From the NCBI GenBank assembly GCA_045863035.1, contig BTUV01000012.1, positions 1 through 64,000 on the forward strand: a stretch of 64,000 bases of DNA. The letters run 5' to 3'. The stretch comes from H2-BAC3 sp045863035 (GTDB taxonomy: Bacteria; Bacteroidota; Ignavibacteria; Ignavibacteriales; Ignavibacteriaceae). The notes beneath the pieces are model-generated. The model had not been told where the DNA came from and ran no database searches. It was given only the letters and a program-made list of their open reading frames with translations. Below are positions 34,788-43,302 of the stretch, one piece after another. The translations under genes were made by a program, and so were the position numbers. The first letter of the stretch is position 1. The number at the start of each line of letters is the position of its first letter.

Positions 34788-35267
34788 ATGGATATAAATC
34801 TCCTGAAAAAAATTGTCAAAATTGTTGAAGACAGCAGTATAACCGAACTCGAAATCGAGGAGGAAAACACCCGGATTAAGGTCTCCAAGAATAGCGGTGC
34901 GGTGCATTACGCTGCCCCACAACTCCAGGCGCCTCAGTTTCCGGTGCCGATTGCTTCTCAACATGCCCACCTAAGACCGGCTGATGAAGCTGCATCTGTT
35001 GCCAAAGCAAAAGAAGACCTCCCCGGAAACCTCCATGAGGTGAAATCACCAATAGTCGGAACGTTTTACCGTGCTCCTGCTCCTGATGCTGATTCTTATG
35101 CAAAAGTCGGAGATGAGGTTTCAGTAGGTCAGGTTCTCTGCATCGTTGAGGCAATGAAACTGATGAATGAAATTGAATCGGATGTTTCGGGCAAAATTGT
35201 AAAAATTCTGGTTGAAAACGGCAAACCGGTTGAATACAATCAGCCGCTCTTCCTGATCGAAATCTGA
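34788..35267 (+). CDS. accB: Biotin carboxyl carrier protein of acetyl-CoA carboxylase
   Basis: AccB carries the biotin that shuttles carboxyl groups between AccC and AccAD. The 159-aa protein has an N-terminal dimerisation-type segment (MDINLLKKIVKIVEDSSITELEIEE), a flexible alanine/proline-rich linker (about 37-82) and a C-terminal biotinyl domain with EAMKLMNEIE, where K124 is the biotinylated lysine. Length is usual. accC follows after 8 nt. Confidence 0.97.
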   Translation: MDINLLKKIVKIVEDSSITELEIEEENTRIKVSKNSGAVHYAAPQLQAPQFPVPIASQHAHLRPADEAASVAKAKEDLPGNLHEVKSPIVGTFYRAPAPDADSYAKVGDEVSVGQVLCIVEAMKLMNEIESDVSGKIVKILVENGKPVEYNQPLFLIEI

Positions 35268-35275
35268 GTAAACGA

Positions 35276-36622
35276 ATGTTTAAGAAAATTCTGATTGCCA
35301 ACAGAGGTGAGATTGCCCTTCGTGTCATTAGAACCTGCAAAGAACTTGGCATCAAAACCGTTGCAGTCTATTCAGAAGCTGACCGGAACTCACTTCATGT
35401 TACCTTTGCTGATGAGGCGGTTTGTATCGGACCCCCGCAGAGTAAGGAAAGTTACCTCAAAATACCCCTGCTGATTTCTGCTGCACAGATTACCGGCGCT
35501 GATGCAATTCATCCCGGATATGGGTTCCTTTCAGAAAATGCTAACTTTTCTGAAATTTGTTCAGACTCCGGAATTAAATTCATCGGTCCCTCACCCAACA
35601 TGATAAATATGATGGGGGATAAAGCGGTAGCTAAAGACACGATGAAAAAAAATGGTGTTCCGGTGATTCCCGGAAGCGATGGCGTTGTTCCTGATCTTGT
35701 TAGCGCTAAAAGAATCGCGCAGGAAATGGGGCTGCCGGTGATTATTAAAGCTGTAGCAGGAGGCGGTGGCAAGGGGATGCGTGTGGTTCTGGAAGAAAGT
35801 GAGCTTGAAAATGCCTATCAAATGGCACGTACTGAGGCGGAAGCTTCTTTCGGAAACCCTGATATATATATAGAAAAATACATAGAAGAACCCCGTCACA
35901 TTGAAATACAGGTAATGGGCGACTCTTACGGAAATGTTTATCACTATGGCGAACGTGACTGTTCTGTTCAAAGAAGACACCAGAAACTTATTGAAGAAGC
36001 ACCTTCTCCGATTGTGGATGCTGAGCTCAGGAGAAAAATGGGTGAAGCCGCAGTACTTGGTGCAAAAGCAGTAAACTATGAGGGTGCGGGTACGATTGAG
36101 TTTCTTCTGGACAAACACAAGAATTTTTACTTTATGGAAATGAATACCCGTATTCAGGTAGAACATCCTGTTACGGAGATGATATATGATGTGGACCTGA
36201 TCAGAGAACAGATAATGGTGGCAATGGGTGAAAAACTGCAGACTGCCCCAGGTGAACCAAGAGGTCACGCAATTGAATTCAGAATTAATGCAGAGGACCC
36301 GGCTCATAACTTCCGTCCGTCTCCGGGTAAAATTGATTCGCTTCACTTCCCCGGCGGTATGGGTGTGCGAATTGATTCCCATATATATCAGTCTTATGTG
36401 ATTCCTCCGTATTATGATTCAATGGTCGCGAAACTGATTGTCTGGGGTAAAGACCGTCAGCGTGCTATAGCCAAAGCAAGACGTGCACTGGAAGAATTCA
36501 CTGTTGAGGACATTAAGACAACGATTCCTTTCCATCTTGAAGTATTGCAGGATGAACGCTTCCTTTCCGGCAACTTTGATACTTCATTTTTGGATAAATT
36601 TCTCAAGAACAAATCGAATTAA
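35276..36622 (+). CDS. accC: Acetyl-CoA carboxylase biotin carboxylase subunit
   Basis: Uses ATP and bicarbonate to carboxylate biotin on AccB. The 448-aa ATP-grasp enzyme has ILIANRGEIALRVIRTCKELG at the start, AIHPGYGFLSENA, the glycine-rich loop AVAGGGGKGMRVV, EEAPSP, MEMNTRIQVEHPVTE and the KIDSLHFPGGMGVRIDSH C-terminal region. It is complete. It overlaps nothing upstream; gcvH follows after 10 nt, so the three genes form one transcript. Confidence 0.98.
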   Translation: MFKKILIANRGEIALRVIRTCKELGIKTVAVYSEADRNSLHVTFADEAVCIGPPQSKESYLKIPLLISAAQITGADAIHPGYGFLSENANFSEICSDSGIKFIGPSPNMINMMGDKAVAKDTMKKNGVPVIPGSDGVVPDLVSAKRIAQEMGLPVIIKAVAGGGGKGMRVVLEESELENAYQMARTEAEASFGNPDIYIEKYIEEPRHIEIQVMGDSYGNVYHYGERDCSVQRRHQKLIEEAPSPIVDAELRRKMGEAAVLGAKAVNYEGAGTIEFLLDKHKNFYFMEMNTRIQVEHPVTEMIYDVDLIREQIMVAMGEKLQTAPGEPRGHAIEFRINAEDPAHNFRPSPGKIDSLHFPGGMGVRIDSHIYQSYVIPPYYDSMVAKLIVWGKDRQRAIAKARRALEEFTVEDIKTTIPFHLEVLQDERFLSGNFDTSFLDKFLKNKSN

Positions 36623-36632
36623 CGGAGCAGAT

Positions 36633-37013
36633 ATGAACTTCCCCTCAGAATTAAAATATACAAAAGACCACGAATGGATCAGAATTGAAGGAAACACCGG
36701 TGTTATCGGCATTACCGAATATGCTCAGGGCGAGCTGGGTGATGTAGTGTTTGTTGATATCAATCCTTCTCTGTCGGAGCTGAAATCCGGTGAAATTTTT
36801 GGTTCTATTGAAGCAGTAAAAACTGTTTCTGATCTCTATGCCCCATGCTCTGGCAAGGTGCTTGAGATTAACCAGAATCTAAACAACAACCCTGACAGAG
36901 TAAACACTGACCCCTACGGAGATGGATGGATGGTGAAAATTGAAATTTCCAGCCCCTCTGATCTGGAGGGTCTGCTTGACAGCGGAACCTACGCTGCACT
37001 GACTGGCAACTGA
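36633..37013 (+). CDS. gcvH: Glycine cleavage system H protein
   Basis: GcvH carries the lipoyl group of the glycine cleavage complex and can also be the octanoyl acceptor in lipoate synthesis. The 126-aa protein has KYTKDHEWIRIEG, GITEYAQGELGDVVFVD, the lipoylation motif SIEAVKTVSDLYAP (K63) and NPYGDGW-like NTDPYGDGWMVKIE. The ATG at 36633 has a CGGAG ribosome site; the longer open frame from 36483 only overlaps accC. No gcvT or gcvP is near. Its place behind accBC links it to fatty-acid supply. Confidence 0.96.
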   Translation: MNFPSELKYTKDHEWIRIEGNTGVIGITEYAQGELGDVVFVDINPSLSELKSGEIFGSIEAVKTVSDLYAPCSGKVLEINQNLNNNPDRVNTDPYGDGWMVKIEISSPSDLEGLLDSGTYAALTGN

Positions 37014-37021
37014 TTTGAATG

Positions 37022-37055
37022 ACTGCCGGGCTGAACAGTCCGGCAGTTTTGTTTT
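37022..37055 (+). terminator. Intrinsic terminator after gcvH
   Basis: ACTGCCGG (37022-37029) pairs exactly with CCGGCAGT (37040-37047), followed by TTTGTTTT. It lies 8 nt after the gcvH stop and separates the acc operon from guaA. Confidence 0.85.
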
Positions 37056-37075
37056 AGACATTACTACCCTTGCTC

Positions 37076-38614
37076 ATGAGCTCCAAAAAAATACTTATTA
37101 TTGATTTTGGCTCTCAGTTCACTCAGCTTATAACCCGGCGGATTCGTGAACTGAAAGTATTTTCGGAAATTGTTCCCGCAACAATGCCTTATGAAAAACT
37201 TCCGTTGAAAGATACGGCAGGAATTATTCTGTCCGGTGGACCTGTGAGTGTTTATGACGAAGGTTCTCCTCTCATTGACAAAAGAGTTTTTCAGGAGGGT
37301 ATTCCTGTTCTCGGAATTTGTTACGGACTTCAGCTAATCTGTTATCTGAAGGGCGGAGTTGTTGAAAATGACGGTGCTCGTGAATACGGCAAAGCCGTTT
37401 TATCAGTAGAACGGGAGCATCCGCTGCTTAACTCTGTCAGAAAAACATCAACTGTCTGGATGAGCCACGGTGATAAAGTGACAGAAATTCCGGCGGGCTT
37501 CAGTAATATCGCTTCAACTGAGAATACTTCATATAGCGTAATCGCTAACGATGCGGAGCGTATATATGGCGTGCAGTTTCATCCGGAGGTGCATCATACT
37601 GCCGCGGGTATGCAAATAATTAGCAACTTTGTTTTCGGTATCTGCAAAGCAGAACCAGACTGGACGCCGGGTAATTTTATCTCGCACGCTGTGGATACAA
37701 TTCGGCAAAAAACAGAGGGGAAAAAAGTAGTGCTGGCACTTAGCGGCGGTGTTGATTCGACTGTTGCTGCCGTGCTGATGAAAAAAGCTATTGGTGAAAA
37801 TCTTCTCTGCTTTCATATAGATACCGGTCTGATGCGAAAAAATGAAAGCAGTCAGATAATGAAACTGTTTAACGAACAACTTGACCTGCAAGTTTCATTT
37901 GTCAATGCCGCAGATATTTTTCTCGGCCGTTTAGCCGGAGTTACCGATCCTGAAAAGAAAAGGAAAATTATTGGTAATGCCTTTATTGAAATTTTTGAAG
38001 ACGAAGCAAAAAAAGCAGGCGAGATTGAATATTTAGTGCAAGGTACGCTTTATCCTGATGTTATTGAATCAGTTTCCCTGCGGGGCACTTCACACAAAAT
38101 CAAAACACATCATAATGTGGGGGGGCTTCCTGAAAAAATGAATTTAAAGCTGATTGAACCATTCCGTGAACTGTTTAAGGATGAAGTCCGGCTAATAGGA
38201 GCCGAACTGGGCATCCCGGCTGATTTTCTTGAGCGGCATCCCTTCCCTGGTCCGGGGCTGGCGGTGAGAATTCTTGGTGATATTTCTGAAGAAAAACTGA
38301 ATGTTCTCAGAGAAGCAGATGATATATATACGTCTGCTTTACAAAGGGCCGGTCTTTATAACAAAATCTGGCAGGCCTTTGCGGTGCTCCTTCCTGTGCA
38401 ATCAGTCGGGGTTATGGGTGATGCACGGACGTATGAAAACGTTCTTGCACTGCGCGCGGTTACTTCACAGGATGGTATGACGGCAGATTGGTTTCGCTTT
38501 GACGGGGAGTTTCTTGCTGATGTATCAAATCAAATTATCAATTCAGTTAAAGGAATTAACCGGGTTGTTTATGATATTAGTTCAAAACCTCCGGCTACTA
38601 TCGAATGGGAATAA
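37076..38614 (+). CDS. guaA: GMP synthase (glutamine-hydrolysing)
   Basis: Converts XMP to GMP using glutamine and ATP. From the ATG at 37076 the protein has 512 aa: a class I glutamine amidotransferase domain with LGICYGLQ (nucleophile C82) and the HPEVHHT histidine/glutamate motif, an ATP-pyrophosphatase domain with the P-loop LALSGGVDST, and the dimerisation domain ending in KPPATIEWE. A TTG two codons earlier is possible. The downstream TPR gene starts inside its last codons (10-nt overlap). Confidence 0.97.
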   Translation: MSSKKILIIDFGSQFTQLITRRIRELKVFSEIVPATMPYEKLPLKDTAGIILSGGPVSVYDEGSPLIDKRVFQEGIPVLGICYGLQLICYLKGGVVENDGAREYGKAVLSVEREHPLLNSVRKTSTVWMSHGDKVTEIPAGFSNIASTENTSYSVIANDAERIYGVQFHPEVHHTAAGMQIISNFVFGICKAEPDWTPGNFISHAVDTIRQKTEGKKVVLALSGGVDSTVAAVLMKKAIGENLLCFHIDTGLMRKNESSQIMKLFNEQLDLQVSFVNAADIFLGRLAGVTDPEKKRKIIGNAFIEIFEDEAKKAGEIEYLVQGTLYPDVIESVSLRGTSHKIKTHHNVGGLPEKMNLKLIEPFRELFKDEVRLIGAELGIPADFLERHPFPGPGLAVRILGDISEEKLNVLREADDIYTSALQRAGLYNKIWQAFAVLLPVQSVGVMGDARTYENVLALRAVTSQDGMTADWFRFDGEFLADVSNQIINSVKGINRVVYDISSKPPATIEWE

Positions 38615-39522
38615 TACGGCTTAAACCTGTTCCGAATTATAAACTCGACCATCATATAAAGAAAATAAGGACATTTCTTGATGCCGGGGATTTTCTTCAT
38701 GCGTTTCAGCTTATTAAAAGCAGTGAACTTGAGTTTAGCGGTGAGTTTCGCGTTACAGAACTCCTTATTGAGTGCTATATACAGCAGGGTAAACTTCGGT
38801 TAGCGCATGAAACATATCTTGAGTATCTGGATGTAAATCCGGATGATGAGTGGGTGACGCTGGCGTATGGCAGGTTTTTATTTCATCAAAAGAAATGGAA
38901 TAAAGCGCGTAAAGTATTTCGGTCACTCGGTGTTTCAAGATATCCGAATTTGGCACTGCTGAGCGGATATTGTTCTTTTAGGGCAGGTAATCTGGCTGCC
39001 GCAAAAAAATATTTTGAATATTACATCAAACGAAATGAAGAAAAGGGAATTCATTCTGTTGCTTACTATTATCTTTCGTTAATTTATGCAAAAACCGGAA
39101 TGCATCATGAAGCGGTTCCGCTTATTGAAAGTCTGGCTGATTTGTTTCACGGGAATCCGCGGGTTGCCCGGCTGCTTACTTATGTTTATATGAAATGTGA
39201 TATGGCAGAGCATGCGCTGCGGGCTTCAAAAATAGCATTGACCTTACTTCCGGAAAACAAAAAGATGCTTGCGCTTGCAATTACTGTATTGCTTCACTGT
39301 AAAGAGGGGGCAGCGGCACTAAAGGCAATTGAAAAGTATGAAACGCTCTTAAAGGAAACCAATACCGCTGCTAAATTTAAAATAAGTTTCTGGAAGGCAG
39401 ATGCTTATTTGCATGCCCGGAAGTATGCATACGCCCGGAGAAAATACCTTGAAATTCTGGCGGATGAGCCGTACAATGCTAAAGCAAAATATGCACTGGA
39501 AATAATAGCAAAAAAATATTAA
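38605..39522 (+). CDS. TPR-repeat protein
   Basis: A 305-aa all-helical protein composed of tetratricopeptide-type repeats (for example about residues 75-110 DDEWVTLAYGRFLFHQKKWNKARKVF, and again near 270-300 ARRKYLEILADEPYNAKAKYAL). There is no signal peptide or membrane segment, so it is probably cytoplasmic or peripheral. TPR proteins act as protein-binding scaffolds; the partner is unknown. It overlaps guaA by 10 nt and shares one base with the following LpoA-like gene, suggesting a common function with that envelope protein. Confidence 0.75.
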   Translation: MGIIRLKPVPNYKLDHHIKKIRTFLDAGDFLHAFQLIKSSELEFSGEFRVTELLIECYIQQGKLRLAHETYLEYLDVNPDDEWVTLAYGRFLFHQKKWNKARKVFRSLGVSRYPNLALLSGYCSFRAGNLAAAKKYFEYYIKRNEEKGIHSVAYYYLSLIYAKTGMHHEAVPLIESLADLFHGNPRVARLLTYVYMKCDMAEHALRASKIALTLLPENKKMLALAITVLLHCKEGAAALKAIEKYETLLKETNTAAKFKISFWKADAYLHARKYAYARRKYLEILADEPYNAKAKYALEIIAKKY

Positions 39523-41264
39523 TGAGAATACTAATCATCTTCCTGTTATTCATTTTTCACTCTTCTGCTATGCACAGCCGGCAGACAAAGACCGACTCCC
39601 TTTCTGCTGCAAGACTGCTTCAGGTATCAGGATATCTGAAGGAGGCAAGGTATGCTGAAGCACTGCCGATTCTTGAGTTCCTGCAGAAATCTGAATACCC
39701 TGGCGTTGCTGCATCCGCTTCATTACTTCTGTCAAGGTGCTATCTTCTTTCCGGAAAAATCGATGATGCAAAAAAAGTGATTGCTATGGTCGATTCTGCC
39801 GGATTTGATGTTAAATTAAAACAAGAGTATTGTTTTCTGTCGAGTGAGATTTCTTATAATCTCACTGAGTTTAATCAGTCCTTTGATTACCTGCTAAGCG
39901 CTTTTCCCTTTCTTTCCGGCAGGGAAGATACCCTGAAGTTTTTTACGAACCTTGAAAATCTTTCAATCTATTTTATAGATGAGGAATATATAAGAGGTAA
40001 AATGCTATTGCACGCGACCGGTCCGGTTGAACAGTTTCTACGGCTTGCACTTGCTGAAAAACTTATTAATACCGGAAAATCAGAGCAGGCACATAAGATT
40101 CTGCTTGATATACTGCAAATTTCACCCGGTTCATTTGTTTATGAAAAAACCTCAGAAATGCTTGTTACTTTTGAGGAAATTTTTGGCGGGGATGCTGAAA
40201 AACGTATCGGAGTGATTGCGGTTGTTTTGCCGTTAACAACTCCTGAAACCGGAGAATCAAATACTTCCGGGCTCCAGGTTTTGAGCGGAATTCAGTTCGC
40301 GGTTGATGAGTTTAACAGAGAAAGTGCTGTTAATGTGGGGTTAGTGATTTATGATACAAAAGGTGAGAATTCAGAGTTAATTCGCATTGCCTCTGAAATC
40401 AAACAGATTGAGGGGTTAAAGGCGGTAGTCGGTTCACTCTTCAGCAGTGAGACAAACACTCTCTGCTATCTGTTACATGATCTTGATGTACCGGTAATTT
40501 CTCCCACCGCAACCGACGATAGTCTGACGATTTCACATCCGCGTTTTTTTCAGGCAAATCCGTCATTTTCCATTCGTGGTGAGTCCATGGCGCAGTATCT
40601 TATATATACTGAAGGAAAGAGAAGAATTGCGGTTGTCTATCAGGATCAGACCTATGCGATGCTGGCTGCATTTTCTTTCAGGAAGGAATTCGAACGGCTC
40701 GGCGGCAAGGTCACTCTCTTTGAACCGGTTTCCTCAAGCGGTAGTGAAATTCAGTCAATAACCGCTAACCTTTCGATTCAGGTTTCTGCCGGGACGGAAG
40801 GTCTGTTTTTCCCTTTGGCGGATAAAAAATTTATTTCAGTTATGAATAATGCATTCAGCCGCGCAAACCTTAAAACCAATCTGTACGGAAATCAGGACTG
40901 GTTTTCAATTAAGGAACTTGCACTTAATCAGTCTCTGGTTGAAAATCTGGTGATTTCTTCTGATTATTTTATTGAATATGCTTCCCCTGCCTATCTGGAA
41001 TTCTCAAAGCAGTTTTATGAACTGACCGGTGAGGAGCCGCTGCGAGCGCATTTCTACGGCTATGATCTGCTGGCAGGGCTTCTTCCCCTGATAGAAAAAA
41101 ACAGGGAAGCGAATTTGACCGATGTGCTGATTAAAGAAACGAATTTTGACGGATTTCATAATTCAGTCAGCTTTGGTGAAGGCAGAACTAACCGGTACAT
41201 GATTTTTTTCAAATATAAAAATGGCGGTTTTGAACTAATTGACCGTTTTAGGGTGAGCAGATGA
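39522..41264 (+). CDS. TPR plus periplasmic-binding-fold protein (LpoA/Peripla_BP_6-like)
   Basis: A 580-aa exported protein with a signal peptide (MRILIIFLLFIFHSSAMH), a helical repeat region (about 25-225) and a type I periplasmic-binding domain (about 230-575; GVIAVVLPLTTPETGES, GLQVLSGIQFAVDEFN, AVVGSLFSSETNTL, VISPTATDDS). This combination resembles LpoA/LppC activators of penicillin-binding proteins, but branched-chain amino-acid-type receptors share the binding fold. No transporter genes are adjacent, which favours an envelope or peptidoglycan role. No lipobox is seen. radC begins 4 nt before its end. Confidence 0.75.
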   Translation: MRILIIFLLFIFHSSAMHSRQTKTDSLSAARLLQVSGYLKEARYAEALPILEFLQKSEYPGVAASASLLLSRCYLLSGKIDDAKKVIAMVDSAGFDVKLKQEYCFLSSEISYNLTEFNQSFDYLLSAFPFLSGREDTLKFFTNLENLSIYFIDEEYIRGKMLLHATGPVEQFLRLALAEKLINTGKSEQAHKILLDILQISPGSFVYEKTSEMLVTFEEIFGGDAEKRIGVIAVVLPLTTPETGESNTSGLQVLSGIQFAVDEFNRESAVNVGLVIYDTKGENSELIRIASEIKQIEGLKAVVGSLFSSETNTLCYLLHDLDVPVISPTATDDSLTISHPRFFQANPSFSIRGESMAQYLIYTEGKRRIAVVYQDQTYAMLAAFSFRKEFERLGGKVTLFEPVSSSGSEIQSITANLSIQVSAGTEGLFFPLADKKFISVMNNAFSRANLKTNLYGNQDWFSIKELALNQSLVENLVISSDYFIEYASPAYLEFSKQFYELTGEEPLRAHFYGYDLLAGLLPLIEKNREANLTDVLIKETNFDGFHNSVSFGEGRTNRYMIFFKYKNGGFELIDRFRVSR

Positions 41265-41995
41265 GTGAAAATGAAGAACCATTGAAATTCAGGGATTTTC
41301 CGGCTGATGATAAGCCGCGCGAAAAATTACTAAAATATGGTCCGGATAAACTTACAGAATCTGAACTTCTGGCAATCCTTATAAGAACTGGCACCAAAAA
41401 TAAGTCTGTGCTTGACCTGGCCAGGGGGCTGATACTTCAGCATAAAAACCTTACTGTACTTTCCCAGGTCAGATCAGCCCAAAAACTGCGAGAACAAAAG
41501 GGAATAGGGGCAGATAAGGCCGCTACACTTCTGGCAGCATTTGAAATTGCCCGCCGTGTTAAACCCGATGACCGTTATGAAGATCCTAACATCAGGGTTA
41601 CTTCACCGGAGTATATTGTCAATAAATTCAGCGCTGAGCTAAAAACTGAGATGGTTGAGAAATTTTATGTTATAGCTCTGAACGCCGCGAACAGTATTAT
41701 TGCAAGCAAGCTCATTTCTTCGGGTCATTTGGATGCCAGTGTGGTGCACCCCCGTGAGATATTTAAGTTTGCCATTGAGTGCAGCGCAAAATCTATCGTC
41801 CTGCTCCATAACCACCCCAGCGGAAATACCGAACCCAGCAAGGCAGATATTTCAATAACTGACCGGTTGGTTAAGGGGGGGCATATTTTTTCGATTAAGG
41901 TCTTAGACCATATTATTATTGCCGGAAACAGTTTTACCAGCTTTGTTGAGAGAGGGCTGATTGCAGATACCCACGAGTATCTTTCGAGCACCTGA
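41261..41995 (+). CDS. radC: RadC/JAB-domain DNA repair protein
   Basis: A 244-aa RadC-family protein with an N-terminal helix-hairpin-helix-like region (about 5-85; GADKAATLLAAFEIARR) and a JAB/MPN metalloprotease-like domain with SGHLDASVVHPREIF, the zinc motif LLHNHPSGN and an acidic residue in SITDRLVKGG. The historical link to recombination repair is weak; the biochemical role is unsettled. It is the last gene of the guaA-started unit and starts within the preceding stop (ATGA). Confidence 0.94.
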   Translation: MSENEEPLKFRDFPADDKPREKLLKYGPDKLTESELLAILIRTGTKNKSVLDLARGLILQHKNLTVLSQVRSAQKLREQKGIGADKAATLLAAFEIARRVKPDDRYEDPNIRVTSPEYIVNKFSAELKTEMVEKFYVIALNAANSIIASKLISSGHLDASVVHPREIFKFAIECSAKSIVLLHNHPSGNTEPSKADISITDRLVKGGHIFSIKVLDHIIIAGNSFTSFVERGLIADTHEYLSST

Positions 41996-42102
41996 AATTC
42001 GGGTTTTTTTACAAAAAAAACGGAACAATTTGTCTATTTTCCGGTCTCAAACAGAGAAATTGGCAAAAAATTTGATTTTCGGGTGTTGAATCCCGATTTA
42101 AA

Positions 42103-42133
42103 TTGACTCTACGGGTTAGTCCGCTTATATTTG
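42103..42133 (+). promoter_or_regulatory. Promoter of the lipoprotein/LysM unit
   Basis: TTGACT (42103-42108), a 17-nt spacer and TATATTTG (42126-42133) give the same layout as the small-RNA promoter. Transcription would begin near 42140, leaving an mRNA leader of about 100 nt with a small GGGT/ACCC hairpin (42169-42180). Confidence 0.65.
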
Positions 42134-42239
42134 TATATCTATTTATAGATTTTAACGATATTGCCTTTGGGTGCGGACCCGGTCAAAAGTTTAGAATTTA
42201 TTCAAGTATATTAATCAACATAAACGGAGGAATCCAACG

Positions 42240-42506
42240 ATGAGAAAATCTCTGAGAACGATCGCCATGGTAGGTGTTTTCGGAATTTCTTCCTTTTTTG
42301 CCGGTTGCGGCGGAGTTACTGAAGAGCAGTTAGCTCAGTTACAGTCGCTCAAGAATGAAGTCAGCTCACTTGAAAAGCAGGTTAATGGCCTGAAAGAACA
42401 GAGAGCACGGCTGGAGAAAGAAATCTCTGATAAAAACAAAAAGCTTGAAGAGTGTGCTAAAATTAAGCAGGAAACTCAGGCTAATTTACAGAAACTGAAT
42501 AAGTAA
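42240..42506 (+). CDS. Small coiled-coil lipoprotein
   Basis: An 88-aa lipoprotein. The signal sequence ends in a lipobox, SSFFAGC, placing the lipidated cysteine at residue 23. The mature part (about 28-88) is one continuous heptad-type coiled coil rich in Leu, Lys, Glu and Gln, comparable in size and shape to Braun-type lipoproteins, though without a recognisable C-terminal peptidoglycan-linking lysine motif of that family. A single cysteine lies at residue 72 of the coil. A strong GGAGG ribosome site and a clear promoter suggest high expression. The LysM gene follows after 18 nt. Confidence 0.85.
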   Translation: MRKSLRTIAMVGVFGISSFFAGCGGVTEEQLAQLQSLKNEVSSLEKQVNGLKEQRARLEKEISDKNKKLEECAKIKQETQANLQKLNK

Positions 42507-42524
42507 GGAAAGTGAGGAAAAAAC

Positions 42525-43217
42525 ATGAATTTCAATAGAATGTTCACATTTGTTTTCGTTCTCGCTTTAGGCCTGAATCTCTATGCTCAAAATCAAGAGA
42601 TGACAGTTGAAGAGTGGCAGAACGAAATGGATAAAAACAGAGCAAAAGTAACCTCACTCCAGAAAGAGATTGAGACTCTTAACTCTGATATCAGCAATCT
42701 CAACAACCAGCTTTCAAAAATGCAGTCGTTTGAAGATTGTATGGATGATGCTTACGCGCTCGTTGGTGCAAAAAAAGCTGAAGTTGACAACTTCCGTAAA
42801 GCGGTTAATGAACTCGAAGGAAAAATCAGAAGAAAAGAAGGTCCTAAGGCCGACAGACAGAAAGATCTTGACGCTCTGAAAGCTAACAAGATCAGCGCTC
42901 TTCCTGAGTTTTATGACAGAGTACACAATCAGATGCAGAAAATGCTGAATGACTGGGTAGAAGAAACTGCTAAAGTTGAAGTTGATAACAACTATTCAGT
43001 AGTAAAAGGCGACTGCCTCTGGTATATCGCGCGCAGAAAAGAATTCTATGGTAACGGTTTTGCATGGCCTAAAATTTATCAGGCAAACAGAAACCAGATT
43101 AAGAATCCTGATTTGATTTATCCTAAACAGGTTTTCACCATTCCGGCTCTGACCGCTGATGAAAAAGCAAAGTACGACAAACTGAGAAACAACTATAAAC
43201 CTGCACCTGTGCAGTAA
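42525..43217 (+). CDS. Exported coiled-coil protein with LysM domain
   Basis: A 230-aa exported protein: signal peptide (residues 1-21, ending LYAQ), a coiled-coil region (about 30-120) and a C-terminal LysM domain (about 155-213; YSVVKGDCLWYIARRKEFYGNGFAWPKIYQANR) that binds peptidoglycan. Cysteines lie at 72 and 164. Paired with the upstream coiled-coil lipoprotein, it could link the outer membrane to the cell wall; that is inference from domain content and the shared transcript. A strong terminator follows. Confidence 0.88.
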   Translation: MNFNRMFTFVFVLALGLNLYAQNQEMTVEEWQNEMDKNRAKVTSLQKEIETLNSDISNLNNQLSKMQSFEDCMDDAYALVGAKKAEVDNFRKAVNELEGKIRRKEGPKADRQKDLDALKANKISALPEFYDRVHNQMQKMLNDWVEETAKVEVDNNYSVVKGDCLWYIARRKEFYGNGFAWPKIYQANRNQIKNPDLIYPKQVFTIPALTADEKAKYDKLRNNYKPAPVQ

Positions 43218-43246
43218 TTTGTTTCTGCTGTTAAGATAATTGTATT

Positions 43247-43290
43247 AATGCCTTGGCTGCTTTTAATAGGGCAGCCGGGGCATTTTAATT
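43247..43290 (+). terminator. Strong terminator after the LysM gene
   Basis: A 14-bp stem, AATGCCTTGGCTGC (43247-43260) with GCAGCCGGGGCATT (43271-43284), with two G-U pairs and a 10-nt loop, is followed by TTAATTTT. It ends about 13-20 nt before the phoH start codon. Confidence 0.8.
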
Positions 43291-43302
43291 TTAAAGGTAT
43301 AT

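Noticed and set aside
34876..35355. 159-codon minus-strand ORF across accB
   Set aside because: Shadow of the accB/accC coding sequence with no independent start signal or domain.
35591..36382. 263-codon minus-strand ORF inside accC
   Set aside because: It is antisense to a highly conserved gene and its His/Phe/Tyr/Ile-rich composition is that of a shadow frame.
36483..36632. Longer N-terminus for gcvH
   Set aside because: It overlaps accC in another frame; the H-protein fold begins at 36633 behind a ribosome site.
41996..42060. Hairpin with T8 on the minus strand after radC
   Set aside because: The stem is only about 5 bp and no minus-strand transcript is expected there.
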